NCBI GenBank assembly: GCA_021646465.1
Contig: SOET01000029.1
Span: forward strand, 1 to 55,804
DNA from: Candidatus Kuenenia hertensis
Lineage (GTDB): Bacteria; Planctomycetota; Brocadiia; Brocadiales; Brocadiaceae
Direction: 5' to 3'
DNA: 55,804 nt
Shown here in pieces: positions 1 to 9,386 of the stretch (positions are counted from its first letter, which is position 1; the number at the start of each line of letters is the position of its first letter). The notes under the pieces are model-generated. The model had not been told where the DNA came from. It saw only the letters and a program-made list of their open reading frames with translations, and made no database searches. The position numbers and the translations under genes were made by a program.

Positions 1-56
1 AGGTCACAGACCTGAACCCACCGGGGGGATTTTGCAAAAATTTGGGAATACTCCCT
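1..56 (-). repeat. Dispersed hairpin repeat, copy A (cut by window edge)
   Basis: Read on the minus strand, this segment is a stretch with ATTCCCAAATTTTTGCAAAA followed by a C-run and a hairpin arm GGGTTCAGGTC-TGT-GACCT. The same arrangement recurs at about 21103-21167. The window edge removes the outer end of the hairpin. The repeat supplies the last residues and the stop codon of the DUF4258 gene that overlaps it. Confidence 0.7.
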
Positions 57-222
57 TCTTAACGCTAGCCAGTACCTCTCTTACTGTTAACCCGTCCTCG
101 GACAACTCATCGTATCCGTGTTCGGATATCCGAACATTACCGGCGTGTAGTAAAGCACGTACTCGCTCAACGAACTCACTCAATTCCCAATCTCCATTTA
201 GTAATAATAATTTCATGGACAA
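4..222 (-). CDS. DUF4258-like small protein, C-terminus replaced by a repeat
   Basis: This is a 72-residue protein. Residues 17-55 resemble DUF4258 (an RNase-toxin-like BECR/RelE-related fold), with a pattern of the type R(I/S)EHG..EL..DGLT..EVL. DUF4258 proteins are usually about 80-110 residues, so the C-terminal strands are missing. The tail from about residue 58 and the TGA stop are encoded by a dispersed repeat also seen near 21.1 kb. The gene was therefore probably truncated by the repeat and is likely inactive. The start is uncertain: TTG at 222, ATG at 216, or TTG at 183, which has a GGAG seven bases upstream. No antitoxin partner is visible inside the window. Confidence 0.5.
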   Translation of the reverse strand: MSMKLLLLNGDWELSEFVERVRALLHAGNVRISEHGYDELSEDGLTVREVLASVKKGVFPNFCKIPPVGSGL

Positions 223-343
223 ACGGCATGGCTAGGTTGTGCACGTTTTTAGAGCATATGACATCGATTAAAATATAAGGGATACTAAATCTCTAAATCT
301 TACCGAATTGAAGCACATCAACTTGAGCCGAAAGTCTGCTGTC

Positions 344-1438
344 TTACTTTAGACTTTTAATTTTCTTCTTTAATTTTTTCCTGACTTTTTTATAATAATT
401 TTCCGCATCATTTTTATCGCAAATGACTTTTATTGTCTCATCAGCAAGAACGCTAAATTCTAAAGATAGATTTTGGAAAATTTCTTCAGTATTTAAAAAA
501 GTATCATGATAGTTCTCTTTGAAATTTTCTATTTTGATTGTATCTATAAATTTAATAGTTGGATTTATGTTACTGTAAAAGAATTCGATTGTGTGTTTTG
601 TGTTGACTGATATTATCGATTGTTTCATTTCAAATTTCACAAGATGTAAAGTTCTTTTACCCATAAAAGGTTCTTCTTTTTCCATCTCGAAAATTACTGG
701 TAAATAGATATTATTAATATAAAGTTCGTAAATTATTGGTGTGTTCTTTTGCAATAATTGGAAAAATTTCTTTCTGTATATGTAACCATGTGTGGATTTA
801 TTAATCATGCTTGAAAATAACAAACTCAGTGCTGAATTAGCATTTAAATTAAGTCCAAATTGCACACCTTTAATTTTGTAGGTTTCTTCTTGATCTAAGA
901 ATCTTCTGATTTTTTTTGTTATCTCATTATATGGTTCCAGTTTTATCTTTTTAGGTACATCAACTATATTACTTGAAAAATGATTGATTTTTACAACTGT
1001 ACTATAAAGTAATGAATAAAAATCTAACGCGTATCTTTTTTCACAATAAGTTTCTGATTTTACGCTCGGTGTAATTCCTTTGATTGTTTCATTAATAAAA
1101 AATGATAAAGTGGCAACTTCCTTACTTGCCCCATTAGAAAGATTAACTAATTTCTGAGTTTTGGATTTTATATATGTTAGGTCTTCCTCTGCAACAGGAC
1201 GCTTAATATCCTCTTTACTATTTATCTCTGCAATTATTTCTTTTGTCAATATGAATACTTCTTGATTCGTCTTGTGTAAATCAAAGATTTTTTGTTTTAC
1301 TATATCATCCAATAAAAATTTTTTTAGACCTTTGTTGCCAAAATATATTCCTACGATTATTGCAACAATAGTTACAACATCTTTGATAATAGGTGTAAAT
1401 TTACCAATCTCATTAAGTATAACAGTTAACGTATCCAA
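344..1438 (-). CDS. Hypothetical membrane-anchored protein, AT-rich
   Basis: This 364-residue protein has one clear hydrophobic segment at about residues 17-34 (IKDVVTIVAIIVGIYFG type). A long, charged, Lys-rich soluble part follows and ends in a basic tail. It looks like an N-terminally anchored protein with a large cytoplasmic domain. I recognise no family. Base composition is clearly more AT-rich than the neighbouring porin and caspase genes, which suggests horizontal acquisition. It stands alone, divergent from the FadL-like gene with about 320 bp between them. It could be an accessory or phage-related gene, but nothing in the sequence settles this. Confidence 0.7.
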   Translation of the reverse strand: MDTLTVILNEIGKFTPIIKDVVTIVAIIVGIYFGNKGLKKFLLDDIVKQKIFDLHKTNQEVFILTKEIIAEINSKEDIKRPVAEEDLTYIKSKTQKLVNLSNGASKEVATLSFFINETIKGITPSVKSETYCEKRYALDFYSLLYSTVVKINHFSSNIVDVPKKIKLEPYNEITKKIRRFLDQEETYKIKGVQFGLNLNANSALSLLFSSMINKSTHGYIYRKKFFQLLQKNTPIIYELYINNIYLPVIFEMEKEEPFMGKRTLHLVKFEMKQSIISVNTKHTIEFFYSNINPTIKFIDTIKIENFKENYHDTFLNTEEIFQNLSLEFSVLADETIKVICDKNDAENYYKKVRKKLKKKIKSLK

Positions 1439-1762
1439 TTAGTTACCCTTATTGATTTGAAACAGCTAACATGAATTAACCGTACCAATAACCATCTTGT
1501 TTATGGTTACTTGGGCATATAATAAAGATTGTAAATATTTTGCCGGTAATGTACTTTAGCCATTACAATATTTCAATATTATTTTCCCTCTGTTATGTCC
1601 ATACCTTAATATTTTACATAGAATTGAACAAAAAGAGGCGATAAAAGAAGCCGAAGCTTTTTCAACTAATATTTGCTTGAAAAAGATTACCGCATAGGTT
1701 ACTTTATTTTCCGGTAATAAAGTAATTGAAATATCTTTTGTTCAGTTAGTGTAAAAATCATT
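1439..1762. other. Intergenic region between divergent genes
   Basis: This AT-rich region of about 320 bp separates the divergently transcribed membrane protein and FadL-like gene. A perfect 10-bp inverted repeat (TTACTTTATT, 7-base spacer, AATAAAGTAA) lies at 1699-1725, about 40 bp upstream of the first possible FadL-like start. It could be an operator or a hairpin. No convincing sigma-70 promoter or RNA gene was identified. Confidence 0.45.
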
Positions 1763-3238
1763 TTGTCTATCAAATATAAACACAGGGAAGCAATTGTTCA
1801 TCGTAGTTGGTCTTTTACGACACTGGGGAGAAAAATAACTTTGCGTCCCTTAAGATATTGGCTGCTTTCCGGCGCTGCCGGTGTTTCATTGTTAATGTTG
1901 TATCTGTCATTCTTCATTCATACCGGCTATGCTATCGACAACACGCCTCTCTGGCAGGGTATTGATTTTGATTTCAACCAACCCGGAGCGAGAAGCCGGG
2001 GAATTGGCGGGGCATTTGTCGGATCGGCAGATGACGCTACTGCCGCAGTCGCAAATCCCGCCGGTCTGGCGCAACTCCCCGGCGTTCAATTCACCGTAGA
2101 GGGAAGAACCACTACCTACAACTCAGAAGATGTAAGCTGGGGAGGCAATACGGAGGGAAAGATTAATAATGAAGATATTACCGATTTATCTTTCTTTGCA
2201 GCCTCTTTCCCTGTTCCTATAGGCAAAGATTCTTCACTTGTTGGTGCAGTATTTTTCAACAAGATAGCAAATTCTGATATTTCCATAAATTTGCCTGCTT
2301 TTAAATTTGATCCAAACGAAAAAGTAACGCCGGGCATTACCATTACCGAGGATTTCGATTTTTTCGATTATACTGCGGGAAATGAACTGGAAATTGATGA
2401 ATATGGATTTTCCGCGGGGATGAGTTTCTGGGATGAAAAAATTATGGTGGGGGCGGGTTTAAGTATCCTGCGTCTGGATTTATCAAGCGAGTTCTCCGGC
2501 AGTGCTTCAAAATCAACCGGCTTTGGGTTTGGAGAGGACATTCCTCCTGAATCCATTAGTGCCCATGGCAATTCCCTGGATGTAGCTTACCGTTTTGGCC
2601 TGCTTTTTCATCCCTGTGAAAAACTAAGTATCGGCGGCAATATAAGTATTATGCCGCAACTGGAATATGAAACAAGTTACAATATCTCAGTTTTTGATCA
2701 CACCACCTTCGATGTATCGGATTTTGATTATACCGATCAAACACAAAATCTGAATATTCCCGACTCATATTCAATAGGCGCAACGTATCGCATACGTTCC
2801 GATTGGTACTTCTTTGTCGAAGCAAAATACATAGAGTACGGCGACCTCATGGATGGCTTTCGCGCTCCCTGGGGGGCGGTATTTGATATCGGAGCTTATA
2901 ATCAACCGGGGCGATACGATATTGACGATATCTGGGAATACCACTTAGGGACGGAATATGTATATTTTATGGGGGAAACACCTATCGCATTCAGACTGGG
3001 AACATATTTCGAACCAGCGCATTCTCTTGAATTTAATGCCCCCCCGGAGGAAGATGTCTTTAACCCTGAAGGTGCAAAGATGATGGAAGACTTACTTGAT
3101 GGCGGGGAAGACGCCTGGCATTTTACTTTCGGCCTGGGCACTGTTATTCAAAACAAATATCAGATAGACTTCGCTGCCGATATTACTGACGACCAGGACA
3201 AAAATACTTTTATCCTTTCAGGAGTATATGCATTTTAA
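1763..3238 (+). CDS. FadL/OmpP1-like outer-membrane beta-barrel protein
   Basis: This 491-residue protein has an N-terminal hydrophobic signal segment (about residues 35-58). The segment GARSRGIGGAF.GSADDATA...NPAGLAQL that follows is the hallmark of the FadL/OmpP1/TodX family: a hatch region with the NPAG motif, then many amphipathic strands and a terminal aromatic (VYAF). It should be an outer-membrane channel for hydrophobic compounds or a PorV-like barrel; the substrate is unknown. The 1763 start is TTG without a Shine-Dalgarno. A TTG at 1841 preceded by GGGGAG is a better start and gives a normal-length signal peptide. It lies 100 bp upstream of the caspase-FGE gene on the same strand. 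A paralogue sits at 28.7-30.1 kb beside the second caspase module. Confidence 0.85.
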   Translation: MSIKYKHREAIVHRSWSFTTLGRKITLRPLRYWLLSGAAGVSLLMLYLSFFIHTGYAIDNTPLWQGIDFDFNQPGARSRGIGGAFVGSADDATAAVANPAGLAQLPGVQFTVEGRTTTYNSEDVSWGGNTEGKINNEDITDLSFFAASFPVPIGKDSSLVGAVFFNKIANSDISINLPAFKFDPNEKVTPGITITEDFDFFDYTAGNELEIDEYGFSAGMSFWDEKIMVGAGLSILRLDLSSEFSGSASKSTGFGFGEDIPPESISAHGNSLDVAYRFGLLFHPCEKLSIGGNISIMPQLEYETSYNISVFDHTTFDVSDFDYTDQTQNLNIPDSYSIGATYRIRSDWYFFVEAKYIEYGDLMDGFRAPWGAVFDIGAYNQPGRYDIDDIWEYHLGTEYVYFMGETPIAFRLGTYFEPAHSLEFNAPPEEDVFNPEGAKMMEDLLDGGEDAWHFTFGLGTVIQNKYQIDFAADITDDQDKNTFILSGVYAF

Positions 3239-3339
3239 TTGTTTCGAACACCTCTGAATTTCCCCCGGCACAATGAGAAGTTGCAAATATCGTAGTGTGA
3301 TAACAAACATCAGTCATTTCAAACAAGATATGTGAGATT

Positions 3340-6300
3340 ATGTACAAATCAAGGCATTTACTTCATCTCCCTATCATACTATTTTCTTTGTTTTTTCTCT
3401 TTTCTCACCAATCAGAAGCTGCCGAGAAAGGACAAATCATATCTTTCAAAGAAACTACTGCCGCAAAGAACGTTTTTTACGAAAAAAGCTGGGCGGTGAT
3501 AATCGGCATAAATGAATACGAGCATTGGCCTGAACTTTCTTATGCAATAAATGACGCAAATGATGTAAACGGCATTCTGGAAGAAATGGGTTTTGAAACG
3601 AAAGTATTCCTTAACAAAGAGGCGACCAAGGATTCCATAATGGGCTATTTAATGAACGAACTTCCTCAAAAAACAGGAAAAGATGACCGCCTTATCCTTT
3701 TCTTTTCCGGTCACGGGCACACCACTACATTTAAAACAGGCAACAAGAGGGGTTTCATAATCCCGGTTGATGGTAAAAAGGAACAACCCTATTCCAATAT
3801 ATCAATGAATGATTTACTGAATTTAACCGATATGCTGATCTCAAAACATATCTTTTTTATTTTAGACGCCTGTTTTGCCGGTTCCCTTGTAACCCTTGCG
3901 AGTGAATCCAGAAACAGAGGATACGGTGAGTCTGATTATGATATCGAGTACGTAAAAGAATTGGCGAAAAAGAACGTCTGTCAGATCCTTACCGCTGGCG
4001 GTGATAATCAGAAAGTTATAGAGATAGACGGACACGGCATTTTTACGCAGGAACTTATCAAAGCCCTGAAAGGAGCTGCTGATCATGATCACGACTATTA
4101 TATCACCGGACTACAGCTTGCAAATTATGTAAGGCATCAGGTTGCCCTGCAGAGTAAAACCAGGCAAATGCCTATCTATGGAGAATTTTTTTCTCAGGGT
4201 GGAGATATGATATTTATCCTGCCAAGGACGCTTGATATCGATTATGAAAAAACAAAGGCCATGATACTTCAGGAAACTGATATAGACAGGATATTAACTA
4301 TCTATAACAACTTCTGCAAGAAACATAACGCCGGAGATGCTTATATCGAATTATTGGATAATGACTGCAAGAGAAAAATCGAGGAAATTCAGGCAGGAAA
4401 CCAGATAATACGTATGATACGAAATGTCTCCCACTTTAATAAAGCGGGTGAAATAATGGAAACGTACGGGTCTTTTGCAAAGCAATATCCTGAAAGCGCA
4501 TTTTTAATGAAAATTAATGACGAAATCGGCATTATGACTCAAAAAATCATCCGTTTAAATGAACTGGAATTAAAAATCAAATCTTCAGAATCTATAAACG
4601 AATTGGAAACGATTAAGACTAAAGAAATGGCGGCGTTTCAGGAAGACTATCCCGAATACGAAAATATACCTCCCCCTCTTATGGAGCTATGGAAATCAAA
4701 GAAAAATATGCTTGAAGAGAAGAGGAAAAAGAAAATTACCGTTGCCAAAAAAAGTATTGAAAATGCTGCAAATGCAATGGATATAGAAACAATAAAAAAT
4801 AACTTTCACAACAATGACCTTTGGGAACACTTACTGGAACCAATTGCAAGGCAAAAGGAAAAAGAGCTTGAATATATCGAATCTCAGATGTACAAAGATG
4901 CGCAAGACAAACTGACAAAAGCAAAAAGCGCCTATGATGTTTACCTCATTTATATGGAATTCAATGAACAATTTCCCCGCAGCAAATATCTGGAGTCTCT
5001 TGATGAGACAACAAATCTGAAAAACGCAGAATTAAGAATGAGAGAAGCAAAAACAGTCGGCAACATAAACGCTGTCCTTACCGAATTTTCTGATATTCTT
5101 CAAACTCAAGAGAATAAAAAAATATTAGCAGAAACAGCAAAAGAGGCTTGTAAAAAAATCAGAGACGCCGAAGATGAAGAAATCCGTGAATCTCATCACG
5201 GCAGGATAGCCAGTGCAAAAGACCTTTGCGAGCTAAGCATGATTGAAGAAGAAGTAAACATATATATCCAGGCACATCCTGATTATAAAGATGCCTCTGT
5301 GCTGAAGGAACTGCTAAATGACAAGCGTGAACAACTGAAGACACAAAATCAGTCTGATCTGAACATTGCAAAGAAAGAGCTTGATAATGAATGGGATCCC
5401 GAAGACGTCCTTTTAGTAGCATCAATATTTGGGAAAAAATATACCTGCAGTATTTTTTTAGATGAATTAAATAAGTATGCAAACGCAAGGGTTTCAAAAT
5501 TGGAAAAAATCGCTGAAGAGTATGAATCAATATTGAAAGACATAAGCGAATCAACTGATTTAACATCATTTGCAGCAGTTAAAATGTGTGTGGATAATTT
5601 TTTGATGGAATATAAGGACTACCCCCACGCAGCGATATTGCCCGACAATTTACAAAAAAAACACACCGAACTGAAAGGACAAGAAGAACAGGCATTTGAA
5701 AATGCGAAGAAGAACCTGGGAAAAACGCAAACAACCGGCGATGCCGAACTTGTTTACAGGAATTTTGAAGAAACCTTTTCCTCCAGTAAATTTATTGTGG
5801 CATTAAAGGAATTAACCGAATTGAGGAAGGCAAAGATTTCCATGAAACCTGCAACAGGAGATTCCTGGGAGGATCCTATAACTGGAATTGAATATGTTTA
5901 TATCCCCGGCGGTTCATTTTATATGGGAGACACATTTGGTGACGAAGATGATGAGGAAAAACAGTTAGTAAAAGTGAACATAAAAGGCTTCTGGATGAGC
6001 AGGCATGAAGTAACACAGGGTACGTGGAAACAGATTATGTATAACAATCCATCATATTTTAAAAACGGAGACAGTTTCCCGGTAGAAATGGTAAGCTGGA
6101 ATGATGTTCAGGTTTTTATTAAAGAGCTGAACTCGCTTCATCAGGGCGTTTACACATTTCGGCTCCCAACAGAAGCCGAATGGGAATATGCATGCCGTGA
6201 GGGCGGAAAACAAGTCAGATTTGGAAATGGTGAAAATATTATTGATCCAAAGAAGGTTAATTTTAACGGAGATTCCCGGTTTAAAGAACCGTATTCCATC

Positions 6301-6585
6301 GCAGGAGAATACAGAAAACAAACAACGCCCACAGGAAGTTTCCCCCCCAACAGCCTGGGACTCTATGATATGAGTGGTAATGTATGGGAATGGACGCAGG
6401 ATAACTATAATTTTGAAACAGGCGCAGAAATTTCAAAAACGAATCCTGAGAAATATTATGTGATTCGGGGTGGTTCATGGAACTTCAGGCCCCTGTATTT
6501 ACGTGCGGCGAACAGAACAGGGTTAAAAGGCACAGCACGGCTTTGGGATACCGGATTTCGCGTAGTTCGCCAGACCGGAAATTGA
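3340..6585 (+). CDS. Secreted caspase-like protease (C14) fused to FGE/SUMF1 domain
   Basis: This 1081-residue protein has a signal peptide at residues 1-27 (cleavage near SEA-AEK). The caspase p20-like domain spans about 48-290, with catalytic His125 in SGHGH and Cys178 in LDACFAG. About 540 residues of charged, mostly helical sequence follow, with recurring short repeats resembling tandem alpha-hairpins. The C-terminal FGE/SUMF1-type domain spans about 845-1079 (IPGGSFYMG, RLPTEAEWEYA, GNVWEWTQD, RGGSWN, GFRVVR). FGE-like domains adopt a C-type-lectin-like fold and often act as binding rather than catalytic modules. Both caspase residues are present, so activity is plausible; substrate and location (periplasm or surface) are inferred. 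The stop lies 4 bp from that of the convergent second caspase. Confidence 0.92.
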   Translation: MYKSRHLLHLPIILFSLFFLFSHQSEAAEKGQIISFKETTAAKNVFYEKSWAVIIGINEYEHWPELSYAINDANDVNGILEEMGFETKVFLNKEATKDSIMGYLMNELPQKTGKDDRLILFFSGHGHTTTFKTGNKRGFIIPVDGKKEQPYSNISMNDLLNLTDMLISKHIFFILDACFAGSLVTLASESRNRGYGESDYDIEYVKELAKKNVCQILTAGGDNQKVIEIDGHGIFTQELIKALKGAADHDHDYYITGLQLANYVRHQVALQSKTRQMPIYGEFFSQGGDMIFILPRTLDIDYEKTKAMILQETDIDRILTIYNNFCKKHNAGDAYIELLDNDCKRKIEEIQAGNQIIRMIRNVSHFNKAGEIMETYGSFAKQYPESAFLMKINDEIGIMTQKIIRLNELELKIKSSESINELETIKTKEMAAFQEDYPEYENIPPPLMELWKSKKNMLEEKRKKKITVAKKSIENAANAMDIETIKNNFHNNDLWEHLLEPIARQKEKELEYIESQMYKDAQDKLTKAKSAYDVYLIYMEFNEQFPRSKYLESLDETTNLKNAELRMREAKTVGNINAVLTEFSDILQTQENKKILAETAKEACKKIRDAEDEEIRESHHGRIASAKDLCELSMIEEEVNIYIQAHPDYKDASVLKELLNDKREQLKTQNQSDLNIAKKELDNEWDPEDVLLVASIFGKKYTCSIFLDELNKYANARVSKLEKIAEEYESILKDISESTDLTSFAAVKMCVDNFLMEYKDYPHAAILPDNLQKKHTELKGQEEQAFENAKKNLGKTQTTGDAELVYRNFEETFSSSKFIVALKELTELRKAKISMKPATGDSWEDPITGIEYVYIPGGSFYMGDTFGDEDDEEKQLVKVNIKGFWMSRHEVTQGTWKQIMYNNPSYFKNGDSFPVEMVSWNDVQVFIKELNSLHQGVYTFRLPTEAEWEYACREGGKQVRFGNGENIIDPKKVNFNGDSRFKEPYSIAGEYRKQTTPTGSFPPNSLGLYDMSGNVWEWTQDNYNFETGAEISKTNPEKYYVIRGGSWNFRPLYLRAANRTGLKGTARLWDTGFRVVRQTGN

Positions 6586-6589
6586 TCGG

Positions 6590-7951
6590 TTAATCAATGC
6601 TTTCCAACAAAAATAATTCACCTCTTCCTTCCAACCTGCTGCCATGAGGATTTTGTTTCTGGCGGGTATCTTTCGAAACGTGCGTATGAAGGTATTCCTC
6701 CAACTCCGAACAGAGTATGAAACCGTCATTATTGATGTCCGATTCTCCTTCTAAGGCACGTAATAAATATCTGGTAAAAAGGTCGGTATTATCTGCCGTT
6801 TGAATGTGCTCCCCGGCATTACATGCAGTAATCGCATGAACTATTTTCTCCGGCGCCATTGCTTCAAAGCGGTCAACAACTTGTGGAGAAGCATTTTTCA
6901 GACCACCTGCTTCAGAAACAACCATGCAGGAATCAATAATATAAAGAATGTGTTTTGCCGGAATGCCGTCAGAAATATCTTTTAACTGTTCGATAGAAAT
7001 AACAGAACGCAATAAATCAGCAGATGAGGAATCTGCGGGAACAAGGTAACTGTTTTTTCTTCCTGTAGAAGCATCCTCATTTTGCCCATGTCCTGAGAAG
7101 TAAACAAGCACAAGGTCGTTAACCCCTGCCTTTCCCGTAAGATTGTAGTGAAGTTCGTCAAGAATACGGTCTTTAACTGCCTCTCTGTCCAGCAAGGTGA
7201 CAATCTCGCGAAACCCGATCTCCTCAAGTTTTTGCTTAACAGCAAGTGCATTATTCACTGCATAATTCAAAACAGGCCAATTTTCATAATCATCTATCCC
7301 TATTACGATGGCAAAAGATGTGTTATAAAAATCCGGAATTTTTGTACGTGTTTTTTTCTTCTCTACGGTAAATGAATATCTGGTTTGATTACCAAAAACA
7401 TCCGCCGCCTCAATAACAATTTCATTCAAGCCTGCAACAATAGGAATTCTTTTCTGAAAATTTCCGTTTTCTTCAACAGGCGCGCTCATTTGATTAATCT
7501 TAACCCATGAAATGTTACTGGCATCCTTCAACGTCCCTTTTACCAGGATATCCTTGTGCCTGAACGAAAGCCTGATATCTTTCTGAGCAACTGGCGTAAT
7601 CAGGTTGATTTCAGGTCCTTCTGTGTCCACAGTACTGCCAAGAACTAACCCTTCACTGCGTTTTTCCAGAACTCTGATACAATAGCGAAGTTTTTCATTG
7701 GGAGCATAATCATAATACATCATTCCGATACGAACTTTTTTATCGTCTGGCTCAAGAGAAACCGCCTTTTTGAATAAAACAATCGCCGTTTCATAATCAT
7801 TATTTTTTATTGCCTTTAAACCTTTTTCATAGGTTTTTAATGCCATTGTTATAGCAAAGCCCGTATTGCAATGAAAAATCACAAACACGAAAATGCACAA
7901 GATGAATGGAGAAAGAACCTTTCTTTTTTGAAGAAAATGGGATATATGCAT
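6590..7951 (-). CDS. Secreted TPR/Ig-like/caspase-like protein (C14)
   Basis: This 453-residue protein has a hydrophobic export segment at residues 13-34, possibly with a lipobox-like Cys28. A TPR-like pair spans about 36-72 (YEKGLKAIKNNDYETAIVLFKKA type). A beta-sandwich/Ig-like segment spans about 112-196, in the style IVEAADVFGNQ seen in Bacteroidales/planctomycete Ig repeats. The caspase domain spans about 210-440, with His288 in FSGHG and Cys342 in IIDSC. It resembles the N-terminal half of the lipoprotein at 25.9-28.1 kb joined to a caspase domain. It is convergent with the caspase-FGE gene, so the two are probably controlled separately. No good Shine-Dalgarno precedes the ATG. The proteolytic target is unknown. 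Confidence 0.88.
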   Translation of the reverse strand: MHISHFLQKRKVLSPFILCIFVFVIFHCNTGFAITMALKTYEKGLKAIKNNDYETAIVLFKKAVSLEPDDKKVRIGMMYYDYAPNEKLRYCIRVLEKRSEGLVLGSTVDTEGPEINLITPVAQKDIRLSFRHKDILVKGTLKDASNISWVKINQMSAPVEENGNFQKRIPIVAGLNEIVIEAADVFGNQTRYSFTVEKKKTRTKIPDFYNTSFAIVIGIDDYENWPVLNYAVNNALAVKQKLEEIGFREIVTLLDREAVKDRILDELHYNLTGKAGVNDLVLVYFSGHGQNEDASTGRKNSYLVPADSSSADLLRSVISIEQLKDISDGIPAKHILYIIDSCMVVSEAGGLKNASPQVVDRFEAMAPEKIVHAITACNAGEHIQTADNTDLFTRYLLRALEGESDINNDGFILCSELEEYLHTHVSKDTRQKQNPHGSRLEGRGELFLLESID

Positions 7952-8408
7952 AGGAAATGAAAAAATAAAGTATCATACAATATTGTATCCTTCTTGATGG
8001 GTTATTAGAGCAAATATTAAGCAGAATGCAAGCTTTTTTACTACCTTAGACGGATTAGAATCACAGCGAAAATGAAAACATCAGCACGTCTTTAAAAGGA
8101 CAATTTTTCATACCGGAAGATTCCAAAAAACAATGCATAAATCGGGTGTTATTCAGAGGAGAAACAGAAACGTCTGGCGGCTGGTAAGGAACCGGATGGA
8201 TACTCGCATTAACCGCCCAATCAATGCATACAGGCAACAAGCGGGGAGCATTCCCGATTCTTTGTAAAAAGCGTATTAATTAATGTAGGGCGCGTTTCTT
8301 ACGCGCCGGTTAATATAACAGCATTGTGTCGGGTAAGAAACCCGACCTTCGGTAAGTCAGATGGCAGACATTCTTAAACCCGTCTTTTTCAACTTTCAAC
8401 ATTTTCCA
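7952..8408. other. Intergenic region with palindromic repeat
   Basis: About 450 bp without a credible gene lies between the start of the caspase gene and the end of phoU. The first part is AT-rich and may hold the caspase promoter. The second part carries the palindromic repeat listed separately at 8288-8346. Confidence 0.5.
8288..8346. repeat. Twin-hairpin palindromic repeat
   Basis: There are two hairpins in succession: GGCGCG-TTTCTTA-CGCGCC at 8289-8307 and GTCGGG-TAAGAAA-CCCGAC at 8328-8346. The loops are reverse complements of each other (TTTCTTA / TAAGAAA), so the whole segment is also a larger palindrome. It has the look of a dispersed REP-like element. It lies downstream of phoU and could contribute to transcript ending. 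Confidence 0.6.
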
Positions 8409-9071
8409 TCAATACTTTGATACATTTAATTCTTCCATTTCTCCCGTAACCATATATACCGTTCTTTCCGCAATATTTGTCACCCTATCCGCAATGCGTT
8501 CCAGGTTATGAGAAACCCATGTTAAATATGTTGCAAGATTGATTACCTTTGGGTTACTCATCATCAGCAGCAAAAGTTCGTGATAAATCTGGTCGTGGAG
8601 TGCGTCAACCTTATCATCTTCGTCACAAACGCTCCTTGCCGCCTCTACATCCCTTTCAATAAAAGCCTTGAGAGATTTTTCCAGCATAGCAATACCGATT
8701 TCCCCCATTCTGGGTATGTCGACCAGCGGTTTTATCAGAGGTTCATCACCTATCATAATATTTATCTTTGCGTTCCCCTCAGCGTGATCACCCATACGCT
8801 CCAGGTCGGTTATAATACTCAGGATAGCGGTCAACGTCCTTAAATCAACCGCAAGAGGTTGTTGTGTCGCAATAAGGACAATACATTTTTCCTCGATATC
8901 AAATCGTTTTCTGTTTATCTCCTGATCTTTTTTTATAATTTCCTTGGAAGCCTCTATGTCTCTTGTTTTCAATGCTTCTATGGAATCCCTTATTGCCTGC
9001 GAAACCATTTTCCCCATCTCAAGCACCTCATCCTGCAGGTCTTTCAAGGCTTTGTGATATGCTTCACGCAC
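8409..9071 (-). CDS. phoU: Phosphate transport system regulator PhoU
   Basis: This 220-residue protein is of normal PhoU length, with two PhoU three-helix repeats. The conserved E/D-rich metal-binding motifs fall around residues 79-100 (DLERMGDHAEG) and 183-200 (NLERIADRVTNI). PhoU links the Pst transporter to the PhoR/PhoB system and represses the Pho response when phosphate is ample; it is cytosolic and membrane-associated. The start is GTG with AGGAG eight bases upstream. It is the last gene of the pst block but is separated from pstB by a 190-bp MITE, so co-transcription may be reduced or may depend on read-through of that element. Confidence 0.95.
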   Translation of the reverse strand: MREAYHKALKDLQDEVLEMGKMVSQAIRDSIEALKTRDIEASKEIIKKDQEINRKRFDIEEKCIVLIATQQPLAVDLRTLTAILSIITDLERMGDHAEGNAKINIMIGDEPLIKPLVDIPRMGEIGIAMLEKSLKAFIERDVEAARSVCDEDDKVDALHDQIYHELLLLMMSNPKVINLATYLTWVSHNLERIADRVTNIAERTVYMVTGEMEELNVSKY

Positions 9072-9161
9072 TATAATATCTCCTGCTTTTTCTAAAAGTG
9101 GACAAACACACTGCTTTCAATCATCATAACACGCCTGAATATTTCAGTTACGAAATATATA

Positions 9162-9168
9162 TTATTTT
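9162..9168. repeat. 7-bp target-site duplication, left
   Basis: TTATTTT directly abuts the left end of the MITE, and the same seven bases occur at 9359-9365 directly after its right end. This is the pattern left by a transposition event. Confidence 0.6.
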
Positions 9169-9358
9169 TCAGCGTTGTCCGGTTAGAAATTTGCTGGTCT
9201 TATTTTATTGTGTTTGCGTTGTCATTCCCGCATGTTTTTAGCGGGAATCGAGGAAAACAAGGCACACTGGATACCCGATAAACTTGTCCTCGTAAAAACG
9301 GGGAAGCATTCGGGTATGACAAAGCCTTACAAGCAAATTTCTAACCGGACAACGCTGA
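9169..9358 (+). mobile_element. MITE-like element, copy 1 (190 bp, 27-bp TIRs)
   Basis: The 190-bp element is bounded by perfect 27-bp terminal inverted repeats beginning TCAGCGTTGTCCGGTTAGAA. The internal part contains REP-like inverted segments (CATTCCCGC...GCGGGAAT and ATACCCGA...TCGGGTAT). It encodes no transposase, so it is non-autonomous. By eye it is identical over its full length, in inverted orientation, to 17034-17223. A 7-bp duplication TTATTTT flanks it. It sits between pstB and phoU. Confidence 0.85.
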
Positions 9359-9386
9359 TTATTTTTATAAAGGAAAAACATTTTTT

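Noticed and set aside
5900-6585. Diversity-generating retroelement target in the FGE domain
   Set aside because: No reverse transcriptase or template repeat was found in the window; the domain alone is not enough.
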